This document shows, one piece after another, positions 29,699-38,629 of a DNA stretch of 64,000 nucleotides. The DNA is from Gemmobacter sp. 24YEA27 (GTDB lineage: Bacteria > Pseudomonadota > Alphaproteobacteria > Rhodobacterales > Rhodobacteraceae), in assembly GCF_030052995.1 (NCBI RefSeq), contig NZ_JASJPW010000001.1, positions 1,236,501 to 1,300,500 of the forward strand, read 5' to 3'. A program made the translations under genes and the position numbers. Numbering within the stretch: position 1 is the first letter of the stretch; every line of letters starts with the position of its first letter. The notes under the pieces were generated by a model. The model had not been told where the DNA came from, made no database searches, and worked only from the letters and a program-made list of their open reading frames with translations.

Positions 29699-29802
29699 AC
29701 GCAGTCGCCTTTCGATGTGAATTAACGCCCCGGGGCTTTCGCCGGATGCTGGCTTTTATGCCCGCGATTGTCCACCCGCTGCGACGGGTGTCGTGGCGCA
29801 GA

Positions 29803-29822
29803 TGCAAATGAGTTTCATTGTA
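29803..29822. promoter_or_regulatory. Fur/Mur-like palindrome upstream of mntP
   Basis: TGCAAATGAGTTTCATTGTA contains the dyad AATGA-GTT-TCATT, similar to half-sites of Fur and of the alphaproteobacterial Mur box. It lies in an AT-rich patch that also contains TTGTAA and TTTTATCAT promoter-like pieces just upstream of the manganese riboswitch. The binding protein is inferred, not shown. Confidence 0.4.
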
Positions 29823-29872
29823 ACATAATGATTTTACTTTACTTTTTATCATGACCTGCCTATCTGGCCCGC

Positions 29873-29988
29873 ATCGGGGAGTAGCGACTGCCAGGTGATG
29901 GCAGGGGCGTATCAACACTCTCGCCCGCGGGGAGATCCCGGGCATGGTGCGTCCGGCCCGGGTCACCTGGGTCATGCAAGACCGTGCT
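29873..29988 (+). ncRNA. yybP-ykoY manganese riboswitch
   Basis: The leader before mntP carries the class hallmarks in the right order: GGGGAGTAGC at the 5' side, TATCAACACTCTCGCC in the middle (the inner-loop ATCAACACTC), and GTCATGCAAGACC at the 3' side, where GCAAGACC is strongly conserved. A short hairpin, GGGCC-TCA-GGCCC (29991-30003), follows and may be part of the switch. Mn2+ binding would turn on mntP. The limits are approximate. Confidence 0.85.
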
Positions 29989-30053
29989 CTGGGCCTCAGG
30001 CCCGTTCACAATCCCGGCGTCTCGCTGCCGGATCCAAAGGACAGGAGACCCGC

Positions 30054-30610
30054 ATGTCCCCCTTCACCATCGGCATTCTTGCCGTTTCGATGTCTGTTGA
30101 TGCTTTTATTGCCTCGCTCGGGCGCGGCGCGGAGAACAGCGGCCGGGGCTGATGCGCGCCGTAAAGACGGGCGCGATTTTCGGCGCGGTCGAGATGGTCA
30201 CGCCGCTGATCGGCTGGGGGCTGGGGATGGCGGCGAGCGCCTGGGTTCAGGCGGTGGATCACTGGATCGCCTTCGCGCTTCTGGGGGCGGTGGGGGCGCA
30301 TATGCTGTTCCAGGCGCTGTCGCGCGGGACAGATGAGGCACCACCCGCCCCTGGGCTGCGCGCGACCGTGCTGACGGCCATTGGCACCTCGATTGACGCG
30401 ATGGCGGTGGGTGTGTCGCTGGCGCTGCTGGAGGCGAATATCTTTGTCATTGCCGCCGCCATCGGCTTCACCACGATGGTGATGAGCGCGTCGGGGATCC
30501 TCGCCGGTCGCTGGCTCGGCCGCAGCTTTGGCCGGCTGATAGAGACGCTTGGCGGCCTTGCCCTGATCGCGATGGGCGGGCTGATCCTTTTCGAGCACCT
30601 GACAGGCTGA
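30054..30610 (+). pseudogene. mntP: manganese efflux pump MntP, single frameshift
   Basis: MntP exports excess Mn2+. The first part, MSPFTIGILAVSMSVDAFIASLGRGAE, has the family's SVDAFxxS motif and then meets a stop at 30150. The remaining protein is open in the next frame from about 30131: GAIFGAVEMVTPLIGW with the paired motif, and TAIGTSIDAMAVGVSLAL as the repeat of the first motif. One base is missing somewhere in 30131-30148. Restoring it gives about 185 residues, the normal length. AGGAG lies before the ATG, and a manganese riboswitch precedes the gene. The lesion may be a sequence error. Confidence 0.85.
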
Positions 30611-30701
30611 GCCCCGCCCTGCGCGCTGAGTTGTGACGCTTGCCAAAATGAAAAACAGGCCCCGGGGGCCCGTTTTGCGCCTGGGAGCTGAGCCTTGCGG
30701 C

Positions 30702-32573
30702 TCAGCGGTAGCATTGCACCGGTACAACGGCGGCGGCAAAGGCCTCGGGCAGTTCGCCTGAAAGATCACCGCGTATGCCTTCGCCCTGGGGCCGCGAGAT
30801 GCGTTCCCTGGCGAGGAAGGTCAGGAGCGGCCCCGAAGGCACCGCGAAATTCATATTCTGCGGCAGGGTGCCGGTTTCCTCGAGCATGGCGATGTCATCA
30901 ACGCGGCTCACCACCACACCGATCACTGCGCCCTTTTTGTTCAGAAGCGGGCCGCCCGAATTCCCGGGTTGCACCGGTGCCGTGATCATCACCCGGTTTG
31001 ACGACCCGTCTGCGCCGCGCAGCGCCGAGACATTGCCCGAAGTGACAGTCAGCCCCTGATCGAGACTGGTCGAATAGGGGTAGCCGAGCGTGGTGACCGT
31101 CTCGCCCAGTTTCGGAACCTCCAGCGCCGAGAGCTTCAGCCAGGCGCCGGTGTCGATCGCGCCGCCCAGCACCGCCACATCCAGCGTGGTATCTGCGGCC
31201 AGAACTTCCAGCGCGCTGCCGTCGGCCATGCCGATGGCAGAACAGCCCTCGATCACATGGGCGGCGGTGACCAGTGTGGTCGGCGCGATATAGAATCCGG
31301 TGCCGGAGCTTTTTAGCGTGCCATTGACTTTGGGGCGCGGGGTTTCGGCCACGGCTGCGACCTTTGGCGCACCAACCGGCGCGGCGGGCTGTCCTTCGGG
31401 GGCGCGGATCGGGGCCGGGCCGCCGGGCGCAGTGCCAAGTTCCGCCGGGCCGGCGGCAATGGCGGTTCCGGGATCGGGTGCATCGGGCAGACCCGGGGCC
31501 GGGGTTCCAAGCCCGCCGGGGGCGGGCGCTGCATCTGCGGTAGCGGTTCCGGGCGTTGCGGTTCCGGGTGCGGGGGTGCCAAGGATCCCATTGGCCGGCG
31601 CATCGCTTGCGGGCGGCAGATCTTCGACCAGATCGCCCGGAATGTCTTTCGGCGGGGTTGGGTGCGATGCTTCGGGCGGCAATGTGGGGATTGTCTCCGG
31701 TGCGGTTGGCGAGGTCACGGCGGATTTTCCGGGGCGCTCCACCTGATCCTCGGCGCGCGGCGCGGCCGCAGCGGCTGCGGTGGGCGGCGCAGCCCCTGCG
31801 GTGCCATTGATCACCTGGTCGATCACGCCGCCCGGGGTCCAGATCAGAGAAGCCGCGCTGGCATTGCCCGTCACCGTGGTCCCGGCCAGCAGATTGACAC
31901 GGAAATACCCCTCTTCCGTGGTCACGAAGTTCATTGTGCTCCACAGCCCGTCATGCAGGTCAGAGCGGATATAGGCGGTCATCTTATTGTCGAGATCGAC
32001 CCAGCTGATCATCGTCTGGTCATTGGAGAACTGATAGGGCTTGGTATCTGCCCGGGCCTTGCCGAGAAACCAGTCATGATCGGATTGCGCATCGGCCAGT
32101 TTGCCTTCGCGGATGATCAGCGAGATGCTTTTGTCCTTTGAGAGATATTCCATCTCTTTGGCATCTTTGACTTCTTCGATCAGGCCGAACGGGAAGAGGT
32201 AAGAGGTATTGGCGATGGGCGAGTAATTCAGCTGCCAGTCGTTCCTGACCCGTTCATCTTCGAGAAACATCACGAGGTCTTTGATATCGCTGAACTTGGG
32301 CACCGTCTCGCGCCCCGCAGTGCGGGTCGCGTATTTCGCAAAGGCCTGCTGGGATTGATCGGTCCAGATCCCGTCCACCACGCCGAAGAAATCGCCGGTC
32401 CAGGCCAGAGATGCCTGAAGGGTCGCGGTGTCCTCGCGGCTCAACTTCGTGGCATCGAAGGGGTGTTCCAGCCAGGACTGCGCGCGCGCCATCCCCGACA
32501 GGTGAACCAACATAAGGATCGGCAGAAGGGCTGCGATCAGCAGAAACCGGAGTGACATCAGGGACAAGCGCAT
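30702..32573 (-). CDS. secreted trypsin-like serine protease with N-terminal domain and Pro/Ala-rich linker
   Basis: A 623-residue exported protein. Residues 1-32 are a signal peptide. Residues about 33-250 form a unique domain that begins like a peptidoglycan-binding/periplasmic module (FDATKLSREDTATLQASLAWTG). Residues about 255-420 are a Pro/Ala/Gly-rich linker. The last 200 residues are a chymotrypsin-fold protease with the triad His 439 (TAAHVIEG), Asp 465 (TTLDVAVL) and Ser 539 (QPGNSGGPL). The start at 32573 has GGAG upstream and begins the signal. Target unknown; there is no PDZ domain, so it is not a standard DegP. Confidence 0.85.
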   Translation of the reverse strand: MRLSLMSLRFLLIAALLPILMLVHLSGMARAQSWLEHPFDATKLSREDTATLQASLAWTGDFFGVVDGIWTDQSQQAFAKYATRTAGRETVPKFSDIKDLVMFLEDERVRNDWQLNYSPIANTSYLFPFGLIEEVKDAKEMEYLSKDKSISLIIREGKLADAQSDHDWFLGKARADTKPYQFSNDQTMISWVDLDNKMTAYIRSDLHDGLWSTMNFVTTEEGYFRVNLLAGTTVTGNASAASLIWTPGGVIDQVINGTAGAAPPTAAAAAAPRAEDQVERPGKSAVTSPTAPETIPTLPPEASHPTPPKDIPGDLVEDLPPASDAPANGILGTPAPGTATPGTATADAAPAPGGLGTPAPGLPDAPDPGTAIAAGPAELGTAPGGPAPIRAPEGQPAAPVGAPKVAAVAETPRPKVNGTLKSSGTGFYIAPTTLVTAAHVIEGCSAIGMADGSALEVLAADTTLDVAVLGGAIDTGAWLKLSALEVPKLGETVTTLGYPYSTSLDQGLTVTSGNVSALRGADGSSNRVMITAPVQPGNSGGPLLNKKGAVIGVVVSRVDDIAMLEETGTLPQNMNFAVPSGPLLTFLARERISRPQGEGIRGDLSGELPEAFAAAVVPVQCYR

Positions 32574-32750
32574 CGCAAAGCACTCCGGCAACGGGATGAG
32601 GGGATTTTTCGCGCCATGCTGCCCTGAAACCGGCGCAAAGCAAAGGCGTTTCAGCGCCTATTGCGGTCATGATCTCCTGATGTGATCACGCAGAGCGGGG
32701 CGTTTCCAGGCGCAATCCTGCGCCTCAGGCCCATCCGGATCGCGAATCGC

Positions 32751-33206
32751 TCAGGTGATCTTCTCAAGCGTTTCTTTCGACATATCTCCGGGCACGATGG
32801 TGATCGGGGTCGGCAGGCTGCCCGAATTGCGGCTCATTGCAGTGACCAGCGGGCCCGGGCCGGATTTGTCGGTTCCCGCGCCCAGCACCAGGACGCCGGT
32901 TTCCGGATCTTCGCGCATCTGGGCAAGGATCTCGGTCACCGCATCGCCTTCGCGGATCACCAGTTCGGGGGTTACGCCCTGTTTGTCGCGCATCCATTTG
33001 GCAAAGACCTCGAAATGCGCCTCGATCCGCTCGCGCGCTTCGGCCCGCATCAGATCGGCGACGCCCATCCAGTGCTGGAACTCCTCGGGCGGGATGATCG
33101 AAAGGATCGTCACGCCGCCACCGGTATGGGCGGCCCGGAGCGCCGCATAACGCATGGCATTAAGGCATTCGCGGCTGTCATCCAGCACAACCAGGAATTT
33201 CCGCAT
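32751..33206 (-). CDS. universal stress protein
   Basis: A 151-residue UspA-type protein. It begins FLVVLDDSRECLNAMRYAALRA, has VREGDAV-like VIREGDAVTEI, and ends with the nucleotide-binding loop region VLGAGTDKSG, then TPITIVPGDMS. The glycine-rich G-2x-G-9x-G(S/T) pattern is only partly kept, so ATP binding is uncertain. AGGAGA lies before the ATG at 33206. Function is a general stress response by family. Confidence 0.9.
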   Translation of the reverse strand: MRKFLVVLDDSRECLNAMRYAALRAAHTGGGVTILSIIPPEEFQHWMGVADLMRAEARERIEAHFEVFAKWMRDKQGVTPELVIREGDAVTEILAQMREDPETGVLVLGAGTDKSGPGPLVTAMSRNSGSLPTPITIVPGDMSKETLEKIT

Positions 33207-33314
33207 CCGATATTCTCCTGCTTGGATAGGGCAATTCTGGAACGGCGGCGGGGGAAATGGCAAGCGTCTCTGTCGTGATTGTCGGGTAAAGCCGTGATAA
33301 AGCGGGAGGGCGCC

Positions 33315-33764
33315 TCAGCCCTCGCGCATCAGGAAATGCCCGGTGCCCTGGGCAAAAAGCCGTTGCGGGTCCTCTTGCCAGGCTTCGACATGGACCGAGG
33401 CATAGCGGCGGCCTGAGCGGTTGATGCGGGCGCGGGCAAAGGCATCGCGCGGCTGGCCCGGGCGCAGGTAATCCACCGTGATATCAATGGTTTTCGGCAA
33501 GGCGGGCAGGGCGTCTGCTGTAAGGGAAGCCGGCAGGATACGGCCCTGGTGCAGCGCAGCGAGGCCGGTGATCGCGGTCACCTCAAGAAAGGCCGCCGTG
33601 ACCCCGCCATGCAGCGCCGGGATCAGCGGATTGCCGAGATCATCGCGGTAAGGCAGCACAGCGGTCAGTTCCGCCCCGGCAGTGTCGAACCGGATGCCGA
33701 GAAAGCCCAGATAGGGGATCCGGGCCACGACTGTCTCAAGGAGCGGCGCATATTCACTGGTCAT
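33315..33764 (-). CDS. PaaI-family hotdog thioesterase
   Basis: A 149-residue hotdog-fold protein with [25 protein letters not shown], the active-site-helix stretch [15 protein letters not shown] and [12 protein letters not shown]. Family members split acyl-CoA thioesters such as phenylacetyl-CoA derivatives. It overlaps the upstream PaaI-like gene (ATGA at 33761-33764), so two related thioesterases are translated together, perhaps as a heteromer. Confidence 0.88.
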   Translation of the reverse strand: MTSEYAPLLETVVARIPYLGFLGIRFDTAGAELTAVLPYRDDLGNPLIPALHGGVTAAFLEVTAITGLAALHQGRILPASLTADALPALPKTIDITVDYLRPGQPRDAFARARINRSGRRYASVHVEAWQEDPQRLFAQGTGHFLMREG

Positions 33765-34239
33765 CGCGGATCATCCGGCAGGGTGCGGGCCACGTCATCG
33801 CCCCGTTCGAAGGTAAAGGCGCCGGTGGCCATGGCGACCGGGCGTGTGCTGTCCTCATCGCAGGCGGTGACGCGCACGAAGGCGACCGAACGGGTGACAT
33901 GGTGGCATTCGGCACGGGCGCTGATCGTCTGGCCCGGCGTTGCGGGGCGCATATAGTCGATCCGCAGATCCAGCGTCGCGGTCGAGCGCGGCCCGGCCGG
34001 ATGCGCCATTACGGCCGCCCCCGAAGCCGTATCCATCAGCGCCGAAACCGCGCCGCCATGGATCACCCCGGTTGCCGGATCGCCGATCAGCCGTTTGTCC
34101 CAGGGCATGGAAATCACCGCTATTCCGCCGCCGATCTCCTCCAGGCGGAGCCTCAGCGCCTTTGCATGAGGCAGCGCCTCGATAAAACGGTGCGCGATGG
34201 CGAGTGTGTCGGAAGCGGTGGGGGGGCGGTCTCTTGCAT
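33761..34239 (-). pseudogene. PaaI-family hotdog thioesterase, N-terminal frameshift
   Basis: The main part (GTG-start form from 34117) contains [34 protein letters not shown] and IDYMRPA, clear PaaI features. Upstream in the same frame the sequence still reads like the family's N-terminal helix: [30 protein letters not shown]. That frame has no start codon, but an ATG at 34239 joins it if one base is added in the seven-G run 34220-34226, giving about 159 residues. So either a frameshift (or sequence error) or a shortened protein exists. It is co-transcribed with the second thioesterase. Confidence 0.75.
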
Positions 34240-34406
34240 GGGCCGTATCAAACCGCTCTGGCCGGGGCGTTGCAAGGGCCGGGGGGAGCGTTCGGTCCCG
34301 GGATGACGCAGCGTCAGTGATTTTCGCGGTGCCGTCGTGTCCCTTCCCCCGGAAGGCTTGCCATTTCGGCCCGGCGCGCCCTACGATCTGCCGGGCGGAG
34401 GGCCTT

Positions 34407-34805
34407 ATGCCGGATCAGATTCGGATCAGTTTCAAAGAGATGTGCGCGAAATTCGATGTCACGCCGCGCACGCTCCGCTATTACGAATATATCGAACTAC
34501 TGGCCCCGGAACGCGAGGGCCGCGCCCGGTTTTACACAGCGCGCGAGGTGGCGCGGATGAAGCTGATCCTGCGCGGGCGGCGGTTCGGCTTTTCGCTGGA
34601 AGAGATCCGGCAATGGCTGCTGATCTATGGTCACAAGGGCGAGCGGTCGCAGCTGGAGGCCTGGCTCGGCATGGCCGACCGTCAGTTGCTGGAGCTGGCG
34701 CGGCAGCGCGAGGCGCTTGAGCGCACCATCTCTGATCTGCACGCGTTGCGTGAAACGGCGGTCGCGGAAATGGCGCGGGATGAGGGCGCAGACGCGGAAG
34801 ACTGA
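34407..34805 (+). CDS. MerR family transcriptional regulator
   Basis: A 132-residue MerR-type regulator with an N-terminal winged helix ([24 protein letters not shown]) and a second DNA-contact stretch [30 protein letters not shown], followed by a dimerising coiled coil rich in Arg, Glu and Leu. There are no Cys in the C terminus, so it is not a metal sensor; relatives control stress or catabolic genes. GGAGGG is upstream of the ATG. Confidence 0.9.
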   Translation: MPDQIRISFKEMCAKFDVTPRTLRYYEYIELLAPEREGRARFYTAREVARMKLILRGRRFGFSLEEIRQWLLIYGHKGERSQLEAWLGMADRQLLELARQREALERTISDLHALRETAVAEMARDEGADAED

Positions 34806-34842
34806 GAGGGGCAGGGGGCGGGTGATATGGTCCCCCGGCTCA

Positions 34843-35697
34843 TCACACCCGTCCCCTCTCCGTAAGGCCAAGCGCCTTGCGCAACCAGCCGCGCGCGGGG
34901 TCTGCGGGCAGCCCGCCCAGAAAACCGTGATCGAGCCCGTCAGCCAGCACCAGCCTGCCCTGTAATGCGCGTGCCAGGGCTTCGCCGTCGCGCAAAACCG
35001 GGTCGATGCCTGCGCCCAGGATGGTCAGGCCCGGAGGGCGGGGGAAGCCCGGTGCCAGAGGGTCATGGCGCGGATCCCCGGCAATCAGCGCCTGGGGATC
35101 CAGGTGGCGGTGATAGGAGGCCAGCGATTTCGGCCCCAGCCCATCGGCCTCATGTGCTGCATTTTGCGGGGCAGGCGGCATGCCCGGTCCGGCTCCCGGA
35201 TAAAAGAGCGTGACATCGGCAATGCGGGCGCGTTCCGTCTCTGTCAGCCCGGCAAAGGCCCAGAGCGCCACCAGGCCGCCCGCGCTGTCGCCCATAAGCC
35301 GCAGCTGCCGCACGCCTGTCAGCTGCCGCCGCAGGCTTGCGACCGCGTCCTGGGCCTGGGCGGGAAACGGATGTTCGGGCGCGAGGCGCCAGGCGACCGA
35401 GATCACCCTCGCGCCGGTCTCCTGCGCGATCCAGGCGGTCACGATACGATGGGTCCAGGGCGAGCCGGTGATAAAGCCGCCGCCATGGAAATAGACAATC
35501 GGCGCGGCCTCGTCCCCGGCGCCAGATGCCAGGGGCGTGAAGACCAGCCCGCCCGGGCAGCCCCCTTCCGGGGCGAGGACATGCTGCGTCACGGCATCGG
35601 GCAGGGCCGGGGCCAGCACCTCTGGCCGCCTGTCCCGCCAGGCCCGCAGCGCCGCAACCGGGCCGTTGATCCAGTCAGGATCAGAATGTGTCGCCAT
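34843..35697 (-). CDS. alpha/beta hydrolase (HSL/acetyl-esterase family)
   Basis: A 284-residue carboxylesterase of the hormone-sensitive-lipase group. It has the oxyanion-hole motif YFHGGGFITG (residues 69-78), the nucleophile motif GDSAGG with Ser 138, an acidic residue in GAGIDPVLRDGE and the catalytic His in LDHGFLGG. Such enzymes cleave short acyl esters. The ATG at 35697 is preceded by AGGAAAGG. It converges with the MerR gene; the substrate is unknown. Confidence 0.9.
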   Translation of the reverse strand: MATHSDPDWINGPVAALRAWRDRRPEVLAPALPDAVTQHVLAPEGGCPGGLVFTPLASGAGDEAAPIVYFHGGGFITGSPWTHRIVTAWIAQETGARVISVAWRLAPEHPFPAQAQDAVASLRRQLTGVRQLRLMGDSAGGLVALWAFAGLTETERARIADVTLFYPGAGPGMPPAPQNAAHEADGLGPKSLASYHRHLDPQALIAGDPRHDPLAPGFPRPPGLTILGAGIDPVLRDGEALARALQGRLVLADGLDHGFLGGLPADPARGWLRKALGLTERGRV

Positions 35698-36027
35698 GAT
35701 CTGCCTTTCCTGTTCCCCGGCCCCAGGCACGGCTGTGCCGGCGGCATTTGCGGAGCGTAGCACGCGCACGGGGTTCCGACAGCCCGACTTTGCCGCTTGG
35801 CCGCAAGTCCGGTCAGCGCGCCGCTCTGCGCCGGGGAGGCGCGACTGGCGGCTCGTCCGGGGCCCCGCCTGGGAGGGTGACCGGTGGAGCAAGGCAGGCG
35901 GGCGGGACTTGCATCCGAAACCGGGGCGGGGCGCGACAGAGGGTCACGCAGCCGCTGCTTGCCTGCGTTTTCCGATTGAAAGACTCGGGGAAAAAGATCA
36001 GGCAAGACGGGTTCAGGGAAGTTCATC
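35698..36027. other. intergenic region before the di-heme operon
   Basis: A 330-base stretch between divergent genes. I see no gene, hairpin terminator or clear repeat. An AGGGAA ribosome binding site lies just before the ATG at 36028; promoter elements for the iron operon are probably here but are not recognisable. Confidence 0.4.
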
Positions 36028-37614
36028 ATGTTACGCCTCCGGTTCGCGCCTGCTTTTCTCCTCCTCCTGATGGCCGCCGTCCTGCCCGCCCGCGCGCAGG
36101 AAGCGGTCATGCCAGATCCGGACAGTCACATTCCGGAAGACAGAGATCCGGGCGCCGGAAGTCTGGACGACCGGCATCTGCCGGTGATTGCCCGCACCAA
36201 GGCCGAAACCGCCCGGATTGCCCGGGTCATCGCACCCACCACCGATTTCACCAGACCCGAAGGGTTCGAACTGATGCAGGGCGGCGCCGCGACCGTGCGC
36301 GTCAGGCCCAATGCGGATGCATTTTCCATTCTGTCGGGCAATATGCCCTTTGAGCGCGAGATGGATTTCAAGCTTGGCAATGCGCTGTTTCGCAAGACCT
36401 GGGTCTCGGCGCCGTCTTCGACAAAGGCATCGGACGGGCTGGGGCCGCTTTACAATGCGCGGGGCTGTCAGGATTGCCATCTGAAAGACGGGCGCGGTCA
36501 TCCGCCTGCCACGCCCGATGAGGCGCGGGTTTCGATGTTTCTGCGCCTGTCTGTCCCGGGGGGCGAGGCGCCGCCGGGGATTTCCGAATGGATCGCGACA
36601 CTGCCGGACCCGGTCTATGGCGGGCAGCTGCAGGATTTCGCGGTGCCCGGGCTGCCGGCCGAGGGCCGGATGGATATTGCCTGGACCGAGACCCCGGTGA
36701 CGCTGGCCGATGGCCTGACCGTGTCGCTGCGCAAGCCCGGTTACACCATCTCGAACCCCGGCTTTGGCGCCTTCCACAAGGACCTGATGATCTCGCCCCG
36801 TATCGCGCCGCAGATGATCGGCCTCGGGCTGTTAGAGGCGATTCCGGCCGCCGATATCATCGCGCTGGCCGATCCTGACGATGCCGATGGCGACGGGATC
36901 TCGGGGCGCATCTCGATCGTGCCCTCGCAGGAATTTGCCGTGCCGATGCTGGGGCGCTTTGGCCTCAAGGCCGGTACACCAACCATCCGCCAGCAATCTG
37001 CCGATGCGTTTTCCGGTGATATGGGACTGTCGACGGTGCTGGTCCCCGACCCCTGGGGGGATTGCACCCCGGCGCAGACCGCCTGCCGCGAGTCGCCGCA
37101 TGGCCAGGAGCCGGGCGTGCGGGACGGGCTGGAGGTCGATGGGCAAAGCCTTGATCTTGTGACCTTCTATGCGCGCAACCTCGCCGTGCCCGAGCGTCGG
37201 AATATCGACAGCCCCCGGGTCCTGCGTGGCAAAGAGGTGTTTTACGGGCTGAACTGCGTCGGCTGCCACAACCCGAAATTCGTGACCCACCGCCTGAAGG
37301 ATCAGCCCGAGCAAAGCTTCCAGCTGATCTGGCCCTATACCGATCTCTTGCTGCATGACATGGGCGAGGGGCTGGCCGATGACCGCCCCGAGGGCCGCGC
37401 GACCGGGCGCGAATGGCGCACGCCGCCGCTTTGGGGGATCGGGCTGACCGAACAGGTTTCCGGCCATACGAATTTCCTCCATGATGGCCGGGCGCGCTCG
37501 CTGCTCGAAGCCGTGCTCTGGCATGGCGGCGAGGCCGGGGCGCAGCGAGATGCCGTGATTGCCCTGCCGACCGAAGACCGTGAAGCCCTGATCGCCTTTC
37601 TGGAGAGCCTGTGA
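36028..37614 (+). CDS. di-heme oxidoreductase family protein (DUF1111)
   Basis: A 528-residue exported c-type cytochrome of the di-heme oxidoreductase family. A signal peptide covers residues 1-23. Two heme-binding CxxCH motifs are seen at about 147-151 (CQDCH) and 410-414 (CVGCH), a layout like bacterial di-heme peroxidases. A calcium-like loop DPDDADGDGISGR lies near 282-294. Family members occur with imelysin and DUF1513 proteins in iron-uptake operons, and the same order is seen here. The stop overlaps the imelysin start by one base. Confidence 0.93.
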   Translation: MLRLRFAPAFLLLLMAAVLPARAQEAVMPDPDSHIPEDRDPGAGSLDDRHLPVIARTKAETARIARVIAPTTDFTRPEGFELMQGGAATVRVRPNADAFSILSGNMPFEREMDFKLGNALFRKTWVSAPSSTKASDGLGPLYNARGCQDCHLKDGRGHPPATPDEARVSMFLRLSVPGGEAPPGISEWIATLPDPVYGGQLQDFAVPGLPAEGRMDIAWTETPVTLADGLTVSLRKPGYTISNPGFGAFHKDLMISPRIAPQMIGLGLLEAIPAADIIALADPDDADGDGISGRISIVPSQEFAVPMLGRFGLKAGTPTIRQQSADAFSGDMGLSTVLVPDPWGDCTPAQTACRESPHGQEPGVRDGLEVDGQSLDLVTFYARNLAVPERRNIDSPRVLRGKEVFYGLNCVGCHNPKFVTHRLKDQPEQSFQLIWPYTDLLLHDMGEGLADDRPEGRATGREWRTPPLWGIGLTEQVSGHTNFLHDGRARSLLEAVLWHGGEAGAQRDAVIALPTEDREALIAFLESL

Positions 37615-38624
37615 TGTCGCGTTTTCGCCCCTTCGGTTTTGCCCTGGCCCTGATCTGTGGCGCCGGCCCTGCACTGGCCGATCTGAAACAGGCGGTCGAC
37701 ACCGTCATGCTGCCGGGGTTTGCCACTTTCGCCAAAGCGACCGCCGCGCTTGAGGCACAGACCGAGAGCCATTTCGCCGAGACCGGCGGCCAATGTGATC
37801 CGACCACCTTGCGCCCTGCGTTCAACAAGGCGTTTGACGCCTGGATGGCGGTGTCCTGGCTGCATTTCGGCCCTTCGGAAGAGGGCGGCACAGCGCTGGC
37901 GATCCGGTTCTGGCCCGATCCGAAAGGGCTTGGCGCCAAGGCGCAGCGCGGGCTTTTGCTGGGTGACCCGGCGAGCCTCGAGCCTGAGCTATTCGCGAAG
38001 CAATCGGTGGCGGCACGCGGGCTTACGGGGCTGGAACGCCTGTTATACCCAGGCGAGCCGCCCGGCGCCGATTCCTGTCCGCTGCTCCGGGCCACGGTGA
38101 AAGACCTTGCGCGGCTGGCGTCGGTTCTGGATGCAGGCTGGACCGGGGATCAGGGCTTTGCGCAGCTGCTGCTGAGCGCGGGCAGCGACGGCAACACCCG
38201 GTTTCTCAACCGGACCGAGGCGATGCAGGCGGTCTTTACCCAGCTGATGGGGGGGCTTGAATTCATTGCCGATCAACGCCTTGGCCGCCCGCTTGGCGAA
38301 GAAGACAAGCCGCGCCCGGAACGCGCCGAGGCCCGCGCCTCGGGACGGGGAACCCGCAATATCCTTCTGGAATTGCAGGCCATCCGCCGTCTGACGGCTG
38401 CGCTTGAACCCGATGCGGCCGGCACAATCGCCGCGATGGATCGTGCGATCGTCGCGACCGGCAAGCTGGACGAGCCGCAGCTGGCGGGGGTCTCCGATCC
38501 AGAACGGCGCGAGAAGATCCTTGAGGTGCAGCGCCTCGTGCGCTCTGCCCGCGCCATCGCACTTTCCGAAATGGCGCCGGTGCTGGGCGTCGGGCTTGGC
38601 TTCAATTCGCAGGACGGAGACTGA
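37614..38624 (+). CDS. imelysin family protein (IrpA-like)
   Basis: A 336-residue exported protein with a signal peptide (residues 1-22) and an all-helical imelysin domain. It has FNKAFDAWMAVSWLHFGPSE in the first helical bundle and GLTGLERLLYPG where imelysins have the GxHxxE motif; the His is replaced, which is frequent in this operon-linked subgroup. Imelysins bind iron or other ligands at the cell surface rather than acting as proteases. It follows the di-heme gene in the same transcript (TGATG overlap). Confidence 0.9.
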   Translation: MSRFRPFGFALALICGAGPALADLKQAVDTVMLPGFATFAKATAALEAQTESHFAETGGQCDPTTLRPAFNKAFDAWMAVSWLHFGPSEEGGTALAIRFWPDPKGLGAKAQRGLLLGDPASLEPELFAKQSVAARGLTGLERLLYPGEPPGADSCPLLRATVKDLARLASVLDAGWTGDQGFAQLLLSAGSDGNTRFLNRTEAMQAVFTQLMGGLEFIADQRLGRPLGEEDKPRPERAEARASGRGTRNILLELQAIRRLTAALEPDAAGTIAAMDRAIVATGKLDEPQLAGVSDPERREKILEVQRLVRSARAIALSEMAPVLGVGLGFNSQDGD

Positions 38625-38629
38625 CAGAA

